A stretch of DNA of 64,000 nucleotides from Mactromeris polynyma. Lineage: Eukaryota > Mollusca > Bivalvia > Venerida > Mactridae. Below, one piece after another: positions 12,246 to 23,880 of the stretch (the stretch's first letter is position 1; every line of letters starts with the position of its first letter). The notes below the pieces were generated by a model, which saw nothing but the letters and a program-made list of their open reading frames with translations, did no database searches and was not told where the DNA came from. The position numbers and the translations under genes were made by a program. The stretch spans positions 1,288,819 to 1,352,818 of the forward strand of contig JASFXZ010000043.1 of NCBI GenBank assembly GCA_032209605.1, written 5' to 3'.

Positions 12246-13000
12246 AATAAAAGTATGTGCTACACGGTGTATACGTATTTTTGTTCCTGCTTGTTTTGTC
12301 ATTTTCCTGAATTTGCAGACTCTTGATTTTTTACAAGTTCACAAATAAGCCTCAATTTACGTCATCGCACTTTCTGGACCATTTAACACAGGGGAAGAAT
12401 CACAAGATAGCCAAATGAATCCAATCATCGTAGAAATAACGACTATTAGTTCAGCGTGCTATCAATATTATGTAATTTTCATTTCACAGAAGCAATTATG
12501 AACGCATTGTTCATGATATAATCGACGAGAATAAACACATTATACCTGTGAAAATTGAACTTAATTCATGAAATTGTGTTTGTTTTCATAAAATGACCGG
12601 AAAATAAATATAAATGTCTGTTTGGTCGAAAATAAGAGTAAATAAATAATGAATCTGTCGTTATTTGAATACACTATCATGCAGTATTATATAATCGATA
12701 GAAGCGGACAATACAGGCAAATAAGCTTTGACTGCGCAACATGAAATTACATTATTTTAACCCATTTGTATCTACTGCATTGGTATTATATAATGTATCT
12801 CAAAGATCTAACATCAGCTTGTGAATTTTATTTTATGCATGAACAGCATAGAGTTACATGTTTGTATTAGTATACGTTCTATTCTCATGTAACTGTTTCG
12901 CTTGATATGATGGCAAAATCTATTTCTGGTAGCTTCTTACATATGATTTATGTATATATACGTATACTACTGTACTTGTAGTAATGGCATTAATGCCCTT
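12246..13000. other. Non-coding stretch, nothing recognised
   Basis: AT-rich DNA, no array, RNA motif or coding frame that I can support. Confidence 0.3.
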
Positions 13001-13004
13001 CCAC

Positions 13005-13200
13005 ATATGACAACCGGTCTACTATCCAGATGTGCCTACCCCAAATACACCATCATTGTTGTTTAGAGAGATTAAGTTGTACATACCCAAAACAATCCCT
13101 CCCCACACAGACCCCCGGGAAAACCACTGTCTACAAACCATTAGGCACTAAGGAGGAGCAAGGATAAACATCCACGGGAACATGGACACAACACATGTTT
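13005..13200 (-). mobile_element. Dispersed repeat family A, copy 2
   Basis: The reverse complement contains TGTGTGGGGAGGGATTGTTT and CCTTGCTCCTCC, aligned in order with the 2590-3060 and 46860-47295 copies. Partial. Confidence 0.55.
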
Positions 13201-13344
13201 CTCTTTAAACACATGACTTGAAATGAGGTCCTGCTCGTGACAAAGAACACATTTCATGATATTATCTGTGAGATCATGGCTTGTAGCGTATACATGCGGT
13301 AACATTTCATTTCACGCCATCATTGTCTACAGCTTGAACATATT

Positions 13345-15024
13345 TATTTTACATCGATTATGAAGTAAAGTTACAACTTCTATTACTCATCCTACATGAA
13401 AGCTTCCTGGGTTACTTCCCAAGCCCCGATTTCTCGAAAATACTTAAGTGTGAAGTCAGTAATGGTCTTATACTTAAGTGTGAAGTCAGTAATGGTATTA
13501 TACTTGAGTGTGTAGTCAGTTATGGTCTTATACTTAAGTGTGAAGTCAGTTATGGTATTATACTTAAGTGTGAAGTCAGTTATGGTATTATACTTAAGTG
13601 TGTAGTCAGTAATGGTCGTATAATTAAGTGTGAAGTCAGTAATGGTCGTATACTTAAGTGTGAAGTCAGTAATGGTCTTATACTTAAGTGTGAAGTCAGT
13701 AATGGTATTATACTTGAGTGTGAAGTCAGTAATGGTCGTATACTTGAGTGTGAAGTCAGTAATGGTATTATACATGAGTGTGAAGTCAGTAATGGTATTA
13801 TACTTAAGTGTGAAGTCAGTAATGGTCGTATACTTAAGTGTGAAGTCAGTAATGGTCTTATACTTAAGTTTAAAGTCAGTAATGGTCGTATACTTGAGTG
13901 TGAAGTCAGTAATGGTCGTATACTTGAGTGTGAAGTCAGTAATGGTATTATACTTGAGTGTGAAGTCAGTAATGGTATTATACTTAAGTGTGAAGTCAGT
14001 AATGGTCTTATACTTAAGTGTGAAGTCAGTAATGGTATTATACTTAAGTGTGAAGTCAGTAATGGTATTATACTTAAGTGTGAAGTCAGTAATGGTCGTA
14101 TACTTAAGTGTGAAGTCAGTTATGGTATTATACTTAAGTGTGTAGTCAGAAATGGTCTTATACTTAAGTGTGAAGTCAGTAATGGTCGTATACTTAAGTG
14201 TGAAGTCAGTAATGGTCTTATACTTAAGTGTGAAGTCAGTAATGGTCGTATACTTGAGTGTGTATTCAGTAATGGTCTTATACTTAAGTGTGAAGTCAGT
14301 AATGGTCGTATACTTGAGTGTGTAGTCAGTAATGGTCTTATACTTAAGTGTGAAGTCAGTAATGGTCGTATACTTAAGTGTGAAGTCAGTAATGGTCGTG
14401 TACTTAAGTGTGAAGTCAGTAATGGTCTTATACTTAAGTGTGAAGTCAGTAATGGTCGTATACTTGAGTGTGTAGTCAATAATGGTCTTATACTTAAGTG
14501 TGAAGTCAGTAATGGTATTATACTTGAGTGTGTAGTCAGTAATGGTATTATACTTAAGTGTGAAGTCAGTAATGGTCGTATACTTGAGTGTGTAGTCAGT
14601 AATGGTCTTATACTTAAGTGTGAAGTCAGTAATGGTATTATACTTGAGTGTGAAGTTAGTAATGGTATTATACTTAAGTGTGTAGTCAGTAATGGTATTA
14701 TACTTGAGTGTGTAGTCAGTAATGGTCTTATACTTAAGTGTGAAGTCAGTAAGGGTCTTATACTTAAGTTTGAAGTCAGTAATGGTCGTATACTTGAGTG
14801 TGAAGTCAGTAATGGTCTTATACTTAAGTGTGAAGTCAGTAATGGTATTATACTTAAGTGTGAAGTCAGTAATGGTCGTATACTTAAGTGTGAAGTCAGT
14901 AATGGTATTATACTTGAGTGTGTAGTCAGTTATGGTCTTCGATATATTTGATAGCCAATTAAACTTAATTAAATATTTTTACTCAGTTAAGTAAGAACTA
15001 AAGTATTTTCGTGAAATCGGGGCC
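13345..15024 (+). mobile_element. TIR element family C with internal minisatellite
   Basis: Left end CCCCGATTTCTCGAAAATAC (about 13425) is the reverse complement, with one or two changes, of the right end AAGTATTTTCGTGAAATCGG (about 15001). Between them is a 1.5 kb array of a 30-bp unit, followed by an AT-rich segment (GATAGCCAATTAAACTT) that recurs in reverse in the array-less sibling at 23390-23795. The element therefore carries its array inside its own terminal repeats. No transposase is visible. Confidence 0.6.
13440..14939. repeat. Minisatellite, 30-bp unit, 50 copies
   Basis: The unit begins TACTTAAGTGTGAAGTCAGT and ends AATGGTCTTA. Alternatives are GAG for AAG, TAG for AAG, and TCGTA/TATTA/TCTTA ends. 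Exactly fifty 30-bp steps fit with no indels, so the period is strictly conserved. The first unit overlaps the TACTTAAG end of the left terminal repeat, suggesting the unit arose from it. Long frames on both strands are by-products. Confidence 0.95.
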
Positions 15025-15034
15025 AGTACTCGCA

Positions 15035-15135
15035 TTGTTAAGTTTCGGTTCAAAATCTCTACCAAGCCGGGATTCGTTCTCCCGACCATTGGAGCATGTG
15101 TCAGACGCATTTCCCCTCAACCGATGTGCACTCGA
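15035..15135 (-). mobile_element. Possible tRNA-like SINE remnant
   Basis: Minus-strand words such as GGAGAACGAATCCCGG (box B-like) and GGTTGAGGGGAAATGCGTC (box A-like) are arranged like a tRNA, but both are degenerate. Confidence 0.3.
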
Positions 15136-15139
15136 CCTA

Positions 15140-15555
15140 AAAATGCCGCTAAGTGTAGCTTTTTCATTCTGATAAACAACTTCATATAACAAAGCTTACG
15201 CAGAATTTAAGAGGAACACGATCTTTGTTATGTAGTTATTCATATGTTAGAACGATTCGTGTGCTTCAGTTGCCACATAATGATAGCACTTTAAAAGCAT
15301 CGTGGATAATTATGTTTTATTTTAATTATCTTTCATCTGTCGGCGGAAGTTCAAAGTTTTCTTGACGTACACATCCATGTGGATGGTGAAACGTTACACC
15401 AAGGTTAAACGGGAATGGTCACTTTTTGTCTATGATATCTAACATCTTAGAATGAATGTATTCATAATCGATATTCACAGAATGTTTATTCTAGGAGATA
15501 AAGGCAAGTTATACAATCTGCTGAGCAAGCGATTTCTGATTTTCCGAAATATCTT
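15140..15555. other. Non-coding stretch, nothing recognised
   Basis: No array or exon signature. The frame starting at 15452 runs into the next minisatellite and is not supported. Confidence 0.3.
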
Positions 15556-15560
15556 TGTAC

Positions 15561-17640
15561 GAGCCAAGACATTTACACGAAGCAATCAATGTTGTTGTGT
15601 GAACCAAGACAGTTACACGAAGCAATCAATGTTTTTGTGTGAACCAAGACATTTACACGAAGCAATCAATGTTGTTGTGTGAACCAAGACAGTTATACGA
15701 AGCAATCAATGTTGTTGTGTGAGCCCAGACAGTTACACGAAGCAATCAATGTTGTTGTGTGAGCCCAGACAGTTACACGAAGCAATCAATGTTGTTGAGT
15801 GAACCAAGACAGTTACACGAAGCAATCAATGTTGTTGTGTGAGCCCAGACAGTTACACAAAGCAATCAATGTTGTTGTGTGAACCCAGACAGTTACACGA
15901 AGCAATCAATGTTGTTGGGTGAACCCAGACAGTTACACGAAGCAATCAATGTTGTTGTGTGAACCAAGACAGTTACACGAAGCAATCAATGTTGTTGTGT
16001 GAACCAAGACAGTTACACGAAGCAATCAATGTTGTTGTGTGAGCCCAGACAGTTACACGAAGCAATCAATGTTGTTGTGTGAGCCCAGACAGTGACACGA
16101 AGCAATCAATGTTGTTGTGTGAACCAAGACAGTTACACAAAGCAATCAATGTTGTTGTGTGAGCCCAGACAGTTACACGAAGCAATCAATGTTGTTGTGT
16201 GAGCCAAGACAGTTACACGAAGCAATCAATGTTGTTGTGTGAACCCAGACAGTTACACGAAGCAATCAATGTTGTTGTGTGAGCCCAGACAGTGACACGA
16301 AGCAATCAATGTTGTTGTGTGAACCAAGACAGTTACACAAAGCAATCAATGTTGTTGTGTGAACCAAGACAGTTACACAAAGCAATCAATGTTGTTGTGT
16401 GAACCAAGACAGTTACACGAAGCAATCAATGTTGTTGGGTGAACCAAGACAGTTACACAAAGCAATCAATGTTGTTGTGTGAACCAAGACAGTTACACGA
16501 AGCAATCAATGTTGTTGGGTGAACCAAGACAGTTACACAAAGCAATCAATGTTGTTGGGTGAACCAAGACAGTTACACGAAGCAATCAATGTTGTTGGGT
16601 GAACCAAGACAGTTACACAAAGCAATCAATGTTGTTGTGTGAGCCCAGACAGTTACACGAAGCAATCAATGTTGTTGTGTGAGCCCAGACAGTTACACGA
16701 AGCAATCAATGTTGTTGTGTGAACCAAGACAGTTACACGAAGCAATCAATGTTGTTGTGTGAACCAAGACAGTTACACGAAGCAATCAATGTTGTTGTGT
16801 GAACCCAGACAGTTACACGAAGCAATCAATGTTGTTGTGTGAGCCCAGACAGTTACACGAAGCAATCAATGTTGTTGTGTGAACCAAGACAGTTACACGA
16901 AGCAATCAATGTTGTTGTGTGAGCCCAGACAGTTACACGAAGCAATCAATGTTGTTGTGTGAACCCAGACAGTTACACGAAGCAATCAATGTTGTTGTGT
17001 GAACCAAGACAGTTACACAAAGCAATCAATGTTGTTGTGTGAACCCAGACAGTTACACGAAGCAATCAATGTTGTTGTGTGAACCCAGACAGTTACACAA
17101 GCAATCAATGTTGTTGTGTGAACCAAGACAGTTACACGAAGCAATCAATGTTGTTGTGTGAACCAAGACATTTACACAAAGCAATCAATGTTGTTGTGTG
17201 AGCCCAGACAGTTACACAAAGCAATCAATGTTGTTGTGTGAACCAAGACAGTTACACGAAGCAATCAATGTTGTTGTGTGAACCAAGACAGTTACACGAA
17301 GCAATCAATGTTGTTGTGTGAACCCAGACAGTTACACGAAGCAATCAATGTTGTTGTGTGAGCCCAGACATTTACACGAAGCAATCAATGTTGTTGTGTG
17401 AACCAAGACAGTTACAAGAAGCAATCAATGTTGTTGTGTGAGCCCAGACAGTTACACGAAGCAATCAATGTTGTTGTGTGAACCCAGACAGTTACACAAA
17501 GCAATCAATGTTGTTGTGTGAGCCCAGACAGTTACACGAAGCAATCAATGTTGTTGTGTGAGCCCAGACAGTTACACGAAGCAATCAATGTTGTTGTGTG
17601 AACCAAGACAGTTACACAAAGCAATCAATGTTGTTGTGTG
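15561..17640. repeat. Minisatellite, 40-bp unit, ~52 copies
   Basis: The unit starts GAACCAAGACAGTTACACGA and ends GTTGTTGTGT. Two main variants (GAACCAAGAC, GAGCCCAGAC) are interspersed with ACACGA/ACACAA and TTGGGT/TTGTGT changes. One unit near 17098 lost a base. The mosaic of variants implies repeated unequal exchange or conversion. Confidence 0.95.
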
Positions 17641-18370
17641 AAAATCTAATTTCAAGATACATTGTTTCTATTTTCATGAAAGTTGATTTCAATTTAGGCG
17701 ATTCGGTTTCTACATTTAGCTCTGTTTACCCTACGAATACGGGACCACATTTTGATTAAACATATGCTGATAGATGACATGCACTGTTTTAGTTTTAATC
17801 ACCTTATTTCGTGACAAATCCTTGCGAGCAGATTCCGGCGCATTCAAATTGAAACTTTGCGTTTTACAAATGATGTTTTTGTAGCATTTATTGATTAACC
17901 TTTTTGCTTCTATTTTAGCGGTACTAACGGAATAAGTAAGTACCGTAATGAAAGAAAAAGTTACATCGATTTTCTTTTGTGTTAAGTTTCCTCTTTCAAA
18001 TATTGTACAGCTAATAAATGTCCACAGTACATTATTTTCCATATGTTTCTTATTATGTCATATTGTTTCAAGCATGTGAACCTCACCAGTGTCAAGAGAG
18101 TTAACTCTAATTTCGCGGGACAAAACGAACATACAGACTCAAACACATAAATAAGTTCAACTTCCACATAATGATATCATTCAAAATGAAAATATCAGCA
18201 TGTTCATTCACACTATGCCCAGTTCGTTGCTGGTAGGTGGCGACCTTGTAAAATACAAGAATACCACGAAGCCAGAAGTAACTCGAAAATAGCAGCAACA
18301 GTATACTAGTTATTTAATTATGTACTGCCAATGTTCGTGTCGGTTTAAGGCCGTTGTATTGCATTTATTC
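17641..18370. other. Non-coding stretch, nothing recognised
   Basis: Minus frames between 17731 and 18298 are open for 60-100 codons, but show no domain and no convincing splice borders. I do not call a gene. Confidence 0.3.
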
Positions 18371-18373
18371 TCA

Positions 18374-18651
18374 TGATGACGTGTCTTGCTGCCCTGTATC
18401 AGTCCATGTATCATGTTGACGTGTCTTGCTGCCCTGTATCAGTCCATGTATCATGTTGACGTGTCTTGCTGCCCTGTATCAGTCCATGTATCATGTTGAC
18501 GTGTCTTGCTGCCCTGTATCAGTCCTTGTATCATGTTGACGTGTCTAGCTGCCCTGTATCAGTCCATGTATCATGTTGACGTGTCTTGCTGCCCTGTATC
18601 AGTCCATGTATCATGTTGACGTGTCTTGCTGCCCTGTATCAGTCCATATTC
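18374..18651. repeat. Minisatellite, 40-bp unit, 7 copies
   Basis: Units start GACGTGTCTTGCTGCCCTGT at 18378 and every 40 bp after, nearly identical (single changes at 18525 and 18547). The next sequence is a SINE-like copy. Confidence 0.95.
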
Positions 18652-18713
18652 AAGTTTGTTTAAGTTCTTTGATCATGTTGTGTTGCTTAGTCGCACATGT
18701 CCCTATCGTTTTG

Positions 18714-18855
18714 GAAGGGCCTCCGTGGGAGATTGGTTATAGAGCTGACTTCAAATCACTTGCCTCTCACCGCAGCGGGTACATCTCCACGAAAGTCATC
18801 CAGCTGGCTTTCGAAAGGTCGGTGGTTCTCTCCAGGCAGGTGTCCGCCTTAGGTC
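18714..18855 (+). mobile_element. SINE with tRNA-like head
   Basis: GGGCCTCCGTGGGAGATTGG followed by GCTGACTTCAAATCACTTGC matches, in the opposite orientation, the tRNA-like copy at 30905-30979 (GCTGACTTCAAATTACTTGC). It continues into a GGTCGGTGGTTCTCTCCAGG block of the kind found in the central domain of mollusc SINEs. Family naming is not possible by eye. The 188-codon frame at 18573-19139 crosses this and is not a gene. Confidence 0.6.
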
Positions 18856-19210
18856 TTCCTCCACTTTCGCAACTGGAATACTCACTACTTGACTCTGGCT
18901 GTTTACGTGACGTTTACCGCATTACAAATAAGAAATATCATCTCAGTCGTGTAAAAGTCTCCCTTCCAGTGGCCTGTTTGGTATTGTTCTGTAACCCTCC
19001 TAACGTGTGCCACCCCCTCTACTGTTGTCTAGATCTGTCGAGGGAACGCCTAATTTATGACTGCGTTCGTCCCTGTTCCAAATGGTTGCACTTCTGTGAG
19101 TTAAGTGCATCTGTTCAGCATATTTCTATGCATGACTAAGTCACGCTATTGTATGTTTATAAATTAGTTTAAGCCGCATTCAAATGCGATGTAGAGACAC
19201 TGATACATAT

Positions 19211-21026
19211 GACCTCTTTCTATGGAGCAAGCAACAGAGATACACTGGTTTCTATGCTAGCAATCAACATAGATACACTGGTTCCTATGCTAGCAATCAA
19301 CATAGATACACTGGTTCATATGCTAGCAAGCAACAGAGATACACTGGTTTCTATGGAGCAAGCAACAGAGATACACTGGTTTCTATGGAGCAAGAAACAG
19401 AGATACACTGGTTCATATGCTAGCAATCAACATAGATACACTGGTTCCTATGTTAGCAAGCAACATAGATACACTGGTTCCTATGCTAGCAATCAACATA
19501 GATACACTGGTTCCTATGTTAGCAAGCAACAGAGATACACTGGTTCATATGCTAGCAAGCAACAGAGATACACTGGTTTCTATGGAGCAAGCAACAGAGA
19601 TACACTGGTTTCTATGGAGCAAGAAACAGAGATACACTGGTTCCTATGCTAGCAAGCAACAGAGATACACTGGTTCCTATGCTAGCAAGCAACAGAGATA
19701 CACTGGTTTCTATGGAGCAAGCAACAGAGATACACTGGTTCATATGCTAGCATGCAACAGAGATACACTGGTTTCTATGGAGCAAGCAACAGAGATACAC
19801 TGGTTTCTATGGAGCAAGCAACATAGATACACTGGTTCATATGCTAGCAAGCAACAGAGATACACTGGTTCATATGCTAGCAAGCAACAGAGATACACTG
19901 GTTCATATGCTAGCAAGCAGCATAGATACACTGGTTCCTATGCTAGCAAGCAACAGAGATACACTGGTTCCTATACTAGCAAGCAACAGAGATACACTGG
20001 TTTCTATGGAACAAGCAACAGAGATACACTGGTTCATATGCTAGCAAGCAACAGAGATACACTGGTTTCTATGCTAGCAAGCAACAGAGATACACTGGTT
20101 TCTATGGAGCAAGCAACAGAGATACACTGGTTCATATGCTAGCAAGCAACAGAGATACACTGGTTTCTATGGAGCAAGCAACAGAGATACACTGGTTTCT
20201 ATGGAGCAAGCAACATAGATACACTGGTTCATATGCTAGCAAGCAACACTGGTTCATATGCTAGCAAGCAACAGAGATACACTGGTTTCTATGGAGCAAG
20301 CAACAGAGATACACTGGTTCCTATGCTAGCAAGCAACATTGATACACTGGTTTCTATGCTAGCAAGCAACAGAGATACACTGGTTCCTATGCTAGCAAGC
20401 AACATAGATACACTGGTTCATATGCTAGCAAGCAACAGAGATACACTGGTTCCTATGCTAGCAAGCAACAGAGATACACTGGTTCCTATGCTAGCAAGCA
20501 ACAGAGATACACTGGTTCATATGCTAGCAAGCAACATAGATACACTGGTTCCTATGCTAACAAGCAACAGAGATACACTGGTTCATATGCTAGCAAGCAA
20601 CATAGATACACTGGTTCCTATGCTAACAAGCAACAGAGATACACTGGTTCCTATGCTAGCAAGCAACATAGATACACTGGTCCTATGCTAGCAAGCAACA
20701 GAGATACACTGGTTCATATGCTAGCAAGCAACATAGATACACTGGTTCCTATGCTAACAAGCAACAGAGATACACTGGTTCATATGCTAGCAAGCAACAT
20801 AGATACACTGGTTCCTATGCTAACAAGCAACAGAGATACACTGGTTCATATGCTAGCAAGCAACATAGATACACTGGTTCCTATGCTAGCAAGCAACAGA
20901 GATACACTGGTTCATATGCTAGCAAGCAACAGAGATACACTGGTTCCTATGCTAGCAAGCAACATAGATACACTGGTTCCTATGCTAGCAAGCAACAGAG
21001 ATACACTGGTTCCTATGTTAGCAAGA
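19211..21026. repeat. Minisatellite, mixed 33-bp and 32-bp units, ~55 copies
   Basis: Two subtypes alternate. The 33-bp type has TATGCTAGCAAGCAAC and the 32-bp type has TATGGAGCAAGCAAC, both followed by AGAGATACACTGG. The 32-bp type is confined to the left two thirds (before about 20310). The right third is purely 33-bp. Each 32-bp unit shifts frame, which explains the staggered open frames. Confidence 0.95.
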
Positions 21027-21059
21027 AGAAACGCCTCAAAATGACTGTCGGATTGTGGT

Positions 21060-21190
21060 ATTTTCCCGTTTTATTCCGGGCCAATATTGATATACTAAAT
21101 GTTACTGCAGGGAACGCCACATACATAAAACAATGCCTCCCAGCACAGACCTTAAGAAAATAACAGTCCATAAAACATCAGGTAATTAAT
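21060..21190 (-). mobile_element. Dispersed repeat family A, copy 3 (fragment)
   Basis: The reverse complement reads GCTGGGAGGCATTGTTTTAT then GTATGTGGCGTTCCCTGCAG, matching the right end of family A (GGGGAGGCACTGTCTTATG, TGGCTTTCCCTGTAG). It lies directly beside the preceding array. Confidence 0.55.
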
Positions 21191-21389
21191 TAATACATTA
21201 ATTACATAATATGTATTAAAATACAGTTCTTAGACTGCTTGTATCCTTAAAAACAATTTAGAACTTCTTGAAATCCATACATCTACCGATTTCATTCATA
21301 CCTATGTTTGAGTGATATGCAATGTGAGCGGGACAGTAAGTCATAAGAAAAACTGCTCAGTCATAAGTAGACGGTGCCTACATGTTGCA

Positions 21390-21640
21390 GATATTGTTCT
21401 GCCATACTTTGATGCCACGCCTTAGACACATGACATGATGTCACACCCAGTCCCATTAATCTGACAGCGGACCAACCAGTCGTTAACTTTAACACACAAA
21501 ACGTAGACGATGGGGCTACTGGTGCCATTTTAATGACATTGGTGTGTCTTGACCAGAATTCAATCCAGCGACCTCCTTCACCTGAAGCGAAAACTCTACC
21601 ATTGAGTCACCGGGTCACCGGGTCACCGGGTCGCCAGGTC
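21390..21640 (-). mobile_element. SINE-like dispersed repeat family B, copy 2
   Basis: Shares the GACAGCGGACCAACCAGTCG and CATTTTAATGACATTGGTGT blocks with 5440-5665 and 48590-48755. The right side is a minus-strand tRNA-like head (GACCCGGTGACTCAATGGTA as box A side). A short GGGTCACC triplication lies at 21609-21632. Confidence 0.55.
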
Positions 21641-22630
21641 GCTTATAAGCACTTTTTACGAACTTATTCCTGAACGAAAATACCAAAAACATATGAACAG
21701 CCTTGTCATTAGCTGTTCGTACAAAATCGATTTCCTCCCAGCTGTCTGTTTGTCAATTTATAATCTAATTTTATGTTGTGAAAACCGACGCACAAAACTG
21801 CCACTAGGAAGCCACACACGTACATTCAATATGTGAACTTCGACATTTCTAGTATTGCTTGAGAAAGTACTGAGTATAAGGCAATGCGCATCGTCTCCAC
21901 GGTGTACGTGTTGAAACTCGTTTTGCAAGTTTCTTGACTCCAATCGACCTTAATTAACCTTAGTTGTTTTGTTACGAATTTTAAGTAGCTTTTGAAATAT
22001 CATCTGCCTTACCATGCAACCGAGCAAAGGGACTATAGAATTGACTGCAATAATCTCACAAACATATGTGCGCGATTGACACTATCTTATCCTTATATGC
22101 CCTGTCGAATAACATAGGACCCCGCCGATTGGCATATGCAGTAGAGTACCCCGAAAGAGACGTACGTCCTCGGTGTCTTTATTTATTGATTCTATTTACA
22201 TAAGTAGTATGTTCGTGCAATAATTAAAATTCTTAACCAATCAAACCACATCATCTTAGCTTATTTCAATTTGCGCCGATCATCTTTTTTAAAGATATTC
22301 CTTTTGAATAACAGTGTAAAATCAGAAGAGTATAACTTGCATGCTCAAAGGTCATTCTGACTACATTGTTATATGGTTATAGGTGAATGCGTATTTTTTA
22401 TAATTGCGTGACTATCACTTGATGTGCGAAATATTTTTCCTTTTAGTTGCATGATATCAGGAGAATTGTGCCATTCTAGATAATTATGAGCAAGATACGA
22501 TTTTACGTCATAACATCCATTAACAAAAGACAAAAAAATCACTTTTATTGATTTCAGCGAAAATTGCTGACAATGAAAGAAATTATTAACGACTCTTACG
22601 ATACATTTTGGCGCAGGATAATACGAGCAT
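21641..22630. other. Non-coding stretch, nothing recognised
   Basis: AT-rich DNA with no array or coding signal I can support. The 61-codon minus frame at 21758-21943 has no features. Confidence 0.3.
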
Positions 22631-22637
22631 TAGATAC

Positions 22638-22910
22638 TTACACTGTGTACGGTTTATTCCATGATTTAATGGTTGTCTTCTTCTGTGTCGCTAATAAAGA
22701 CATTGCTAAATGGAGAACTTCCGCCTGATAATGTTTGTAAATGTCGGAAAGTATGCTTTCAACAACACATTTTGGAAATGTGTATACCGCGGTAGTTGGC
22801 TCTAGTATTTCATTCGTGCCATACATAACTAGCTCTTGACAACAGCTTTTGCCATTGAGTTGTATACAGATATCACTAAAATAATCGTGACTGGATAGTG
22901 AAGACATGTA
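22638..22910 (-). CDS. Unrecognised open frame, possible exon (weak)
   Basis: A minus-strand frame runs about 90 codons from inside the neighbouring MITE edge to a stop at 22638. Its body (including QLNGKSCCQELVMYGTNE) has non-repetitive, protein-like composition. A strong donor-like GTAAGT (minus) lies at 22639-22644, and TTATTTTAG near 22880 could be an acceptor. I recognise no domain. The first 20 codons of the full frame (up to 22979) belong to the MITE, so no start can be trusted. It may well be chance. Confidence 0.15.
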   Translation of the reverse strand, partial: YMSSLSSHDYFSDICIQLNGKSCCQELVMYGTNEILEPTTAVYTFPKCVVESILSDIYKHYQAEVLHLAMSLLATQKKTTIKSWNKPYTV

Positions 22911-22917
22911 CAGTTGC

Positions 22918-23096
22918 GCACCTCGTTTAGTCGTCAACCTTCTATCCGAATCCTTGGTATCATCCGAAATAAGTATCAATCCCGATGTGTATGCATAAGC
23001 TTATGCAAATGGGATTGAAATGGGTTATTCAAAACCACATATTATTCGAGAAAAACATCGGACCCGATGAATTCAAATGGACGAGGTCCGACTGTA
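22918..23096 (+). mobile_element. Pogo/Tigger-like MITE (CAGTCGGACCTCG type)
   Basis: The left end has ACCTCGTTTAGTCGTCAACC and the right end GGACGAGGTCCGACTGTATA, so the termini are inverted. Internal ATCCGAA and GGTATCATCCGAAATAA match 39707-39835. About 180 bp, non-autonomous. Confidence 0.65.
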
Positions 23097-23258
23097 TATG
23101 CAAAGTGGATTCGAAAATTATCAAGGTTTTGAGGTAACTCATTTTTTACATATTTTTTTGCGATATAAAATGGTATGAAATTAATGCAGCGATTCTTATG
23201 TCAATATTCAGTCTATTTCTGCTACCTTCATACCGTAGATCGTGAAAATGATTCAAAA

Positions 23259-23325
23259 TATCCGGTTAGCTCAGTGGGCGAGCGCTCGACTACCAATCTC
23301 GATGGCGTAGGATCGAACTCTGTGT
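23259..23325 (+). mobile_element. tRNA-like sequence / SINE head
   Basis: GGTTAGCTCAGTGGGCGAGC is a near-canonical box A region. GGATCGAACTCTG at correct distance is a weakened box B. The mismatch in box B and lack of paired acceptor ends argue for a SINE copy. Confidence 0.5.
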
Positions 23326-23389
23326 GTTCACCGTGATAATTTGACTGAAGACAAAACATCCAAAGTCATTTATCCTTCATTTCTAATCC

Positions 23390-23795
23390 CAATTCCGCAT
23401 AAATACTTACATTGTTTACTTAACTAAGCAAAAAATACTAAACAAGTTTAATTGGCTATCAAATGATTTTTCTTAAAACCTATGTTTTAATACTAGAAAT
23501 TTAACGTATGAATTTATCGTAAGAGCGCATTTTGACAATAATTCTCCTTCTTCTCCATTTAATCATAAATATATTTTAAAACTGACAAAAGATACTTAAG
23601 AATGCATTCAAGTATAATTTTCTCTATAGCCCGCTTGCCCGTAACAACTAGTGATTATTTGACATTAACATAACAAATACTTTTTTTCTCGCGCGGAAGA
23701 CAAAACTTCGTAACAATTCGATAGCACATTTTGATAAATATTTTTCGACAGTTACTGGCTTCATGCTTAAGTATTTTCATGAAACCAGGGTTTGA
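23390..23795 (-). mobile_element. TIR element family C, copy without array
   Basis: Begins CCCAATTCCGCATAAATACT and ends AAGTATTTTCATGAAACCAG, an imperfect inverted pair. The left interior is the reverse complement of 14944-15000 (AAGTTTAATTGGCTATCAAA). It is about 400 bp long and lacks the 30-bp array present in the sibling at 13345-15024, so it serves as the natural empty comparison. Confidence 0.6.
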
Positions 23796-23880
23796 TTCAC
23801 ATCGGGGGGAAATTTCAGTGGTTTGCAGATTAACTGATAAATGCTGAATTGTATCCCAAGAATACCGTCTTGGTCAACTG

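Noticed and set aside
15561..17640. CRISPR array
   Set aside because: Units follow each other without unique spacers, and the genome context is animal. The same applies to every array here.
18573..19139. 188-codon plus frame as a gene
   Set aside because: It starts in a 40-bp array and crosses a SINE with a tRNA-like head, so it is a chance frame.
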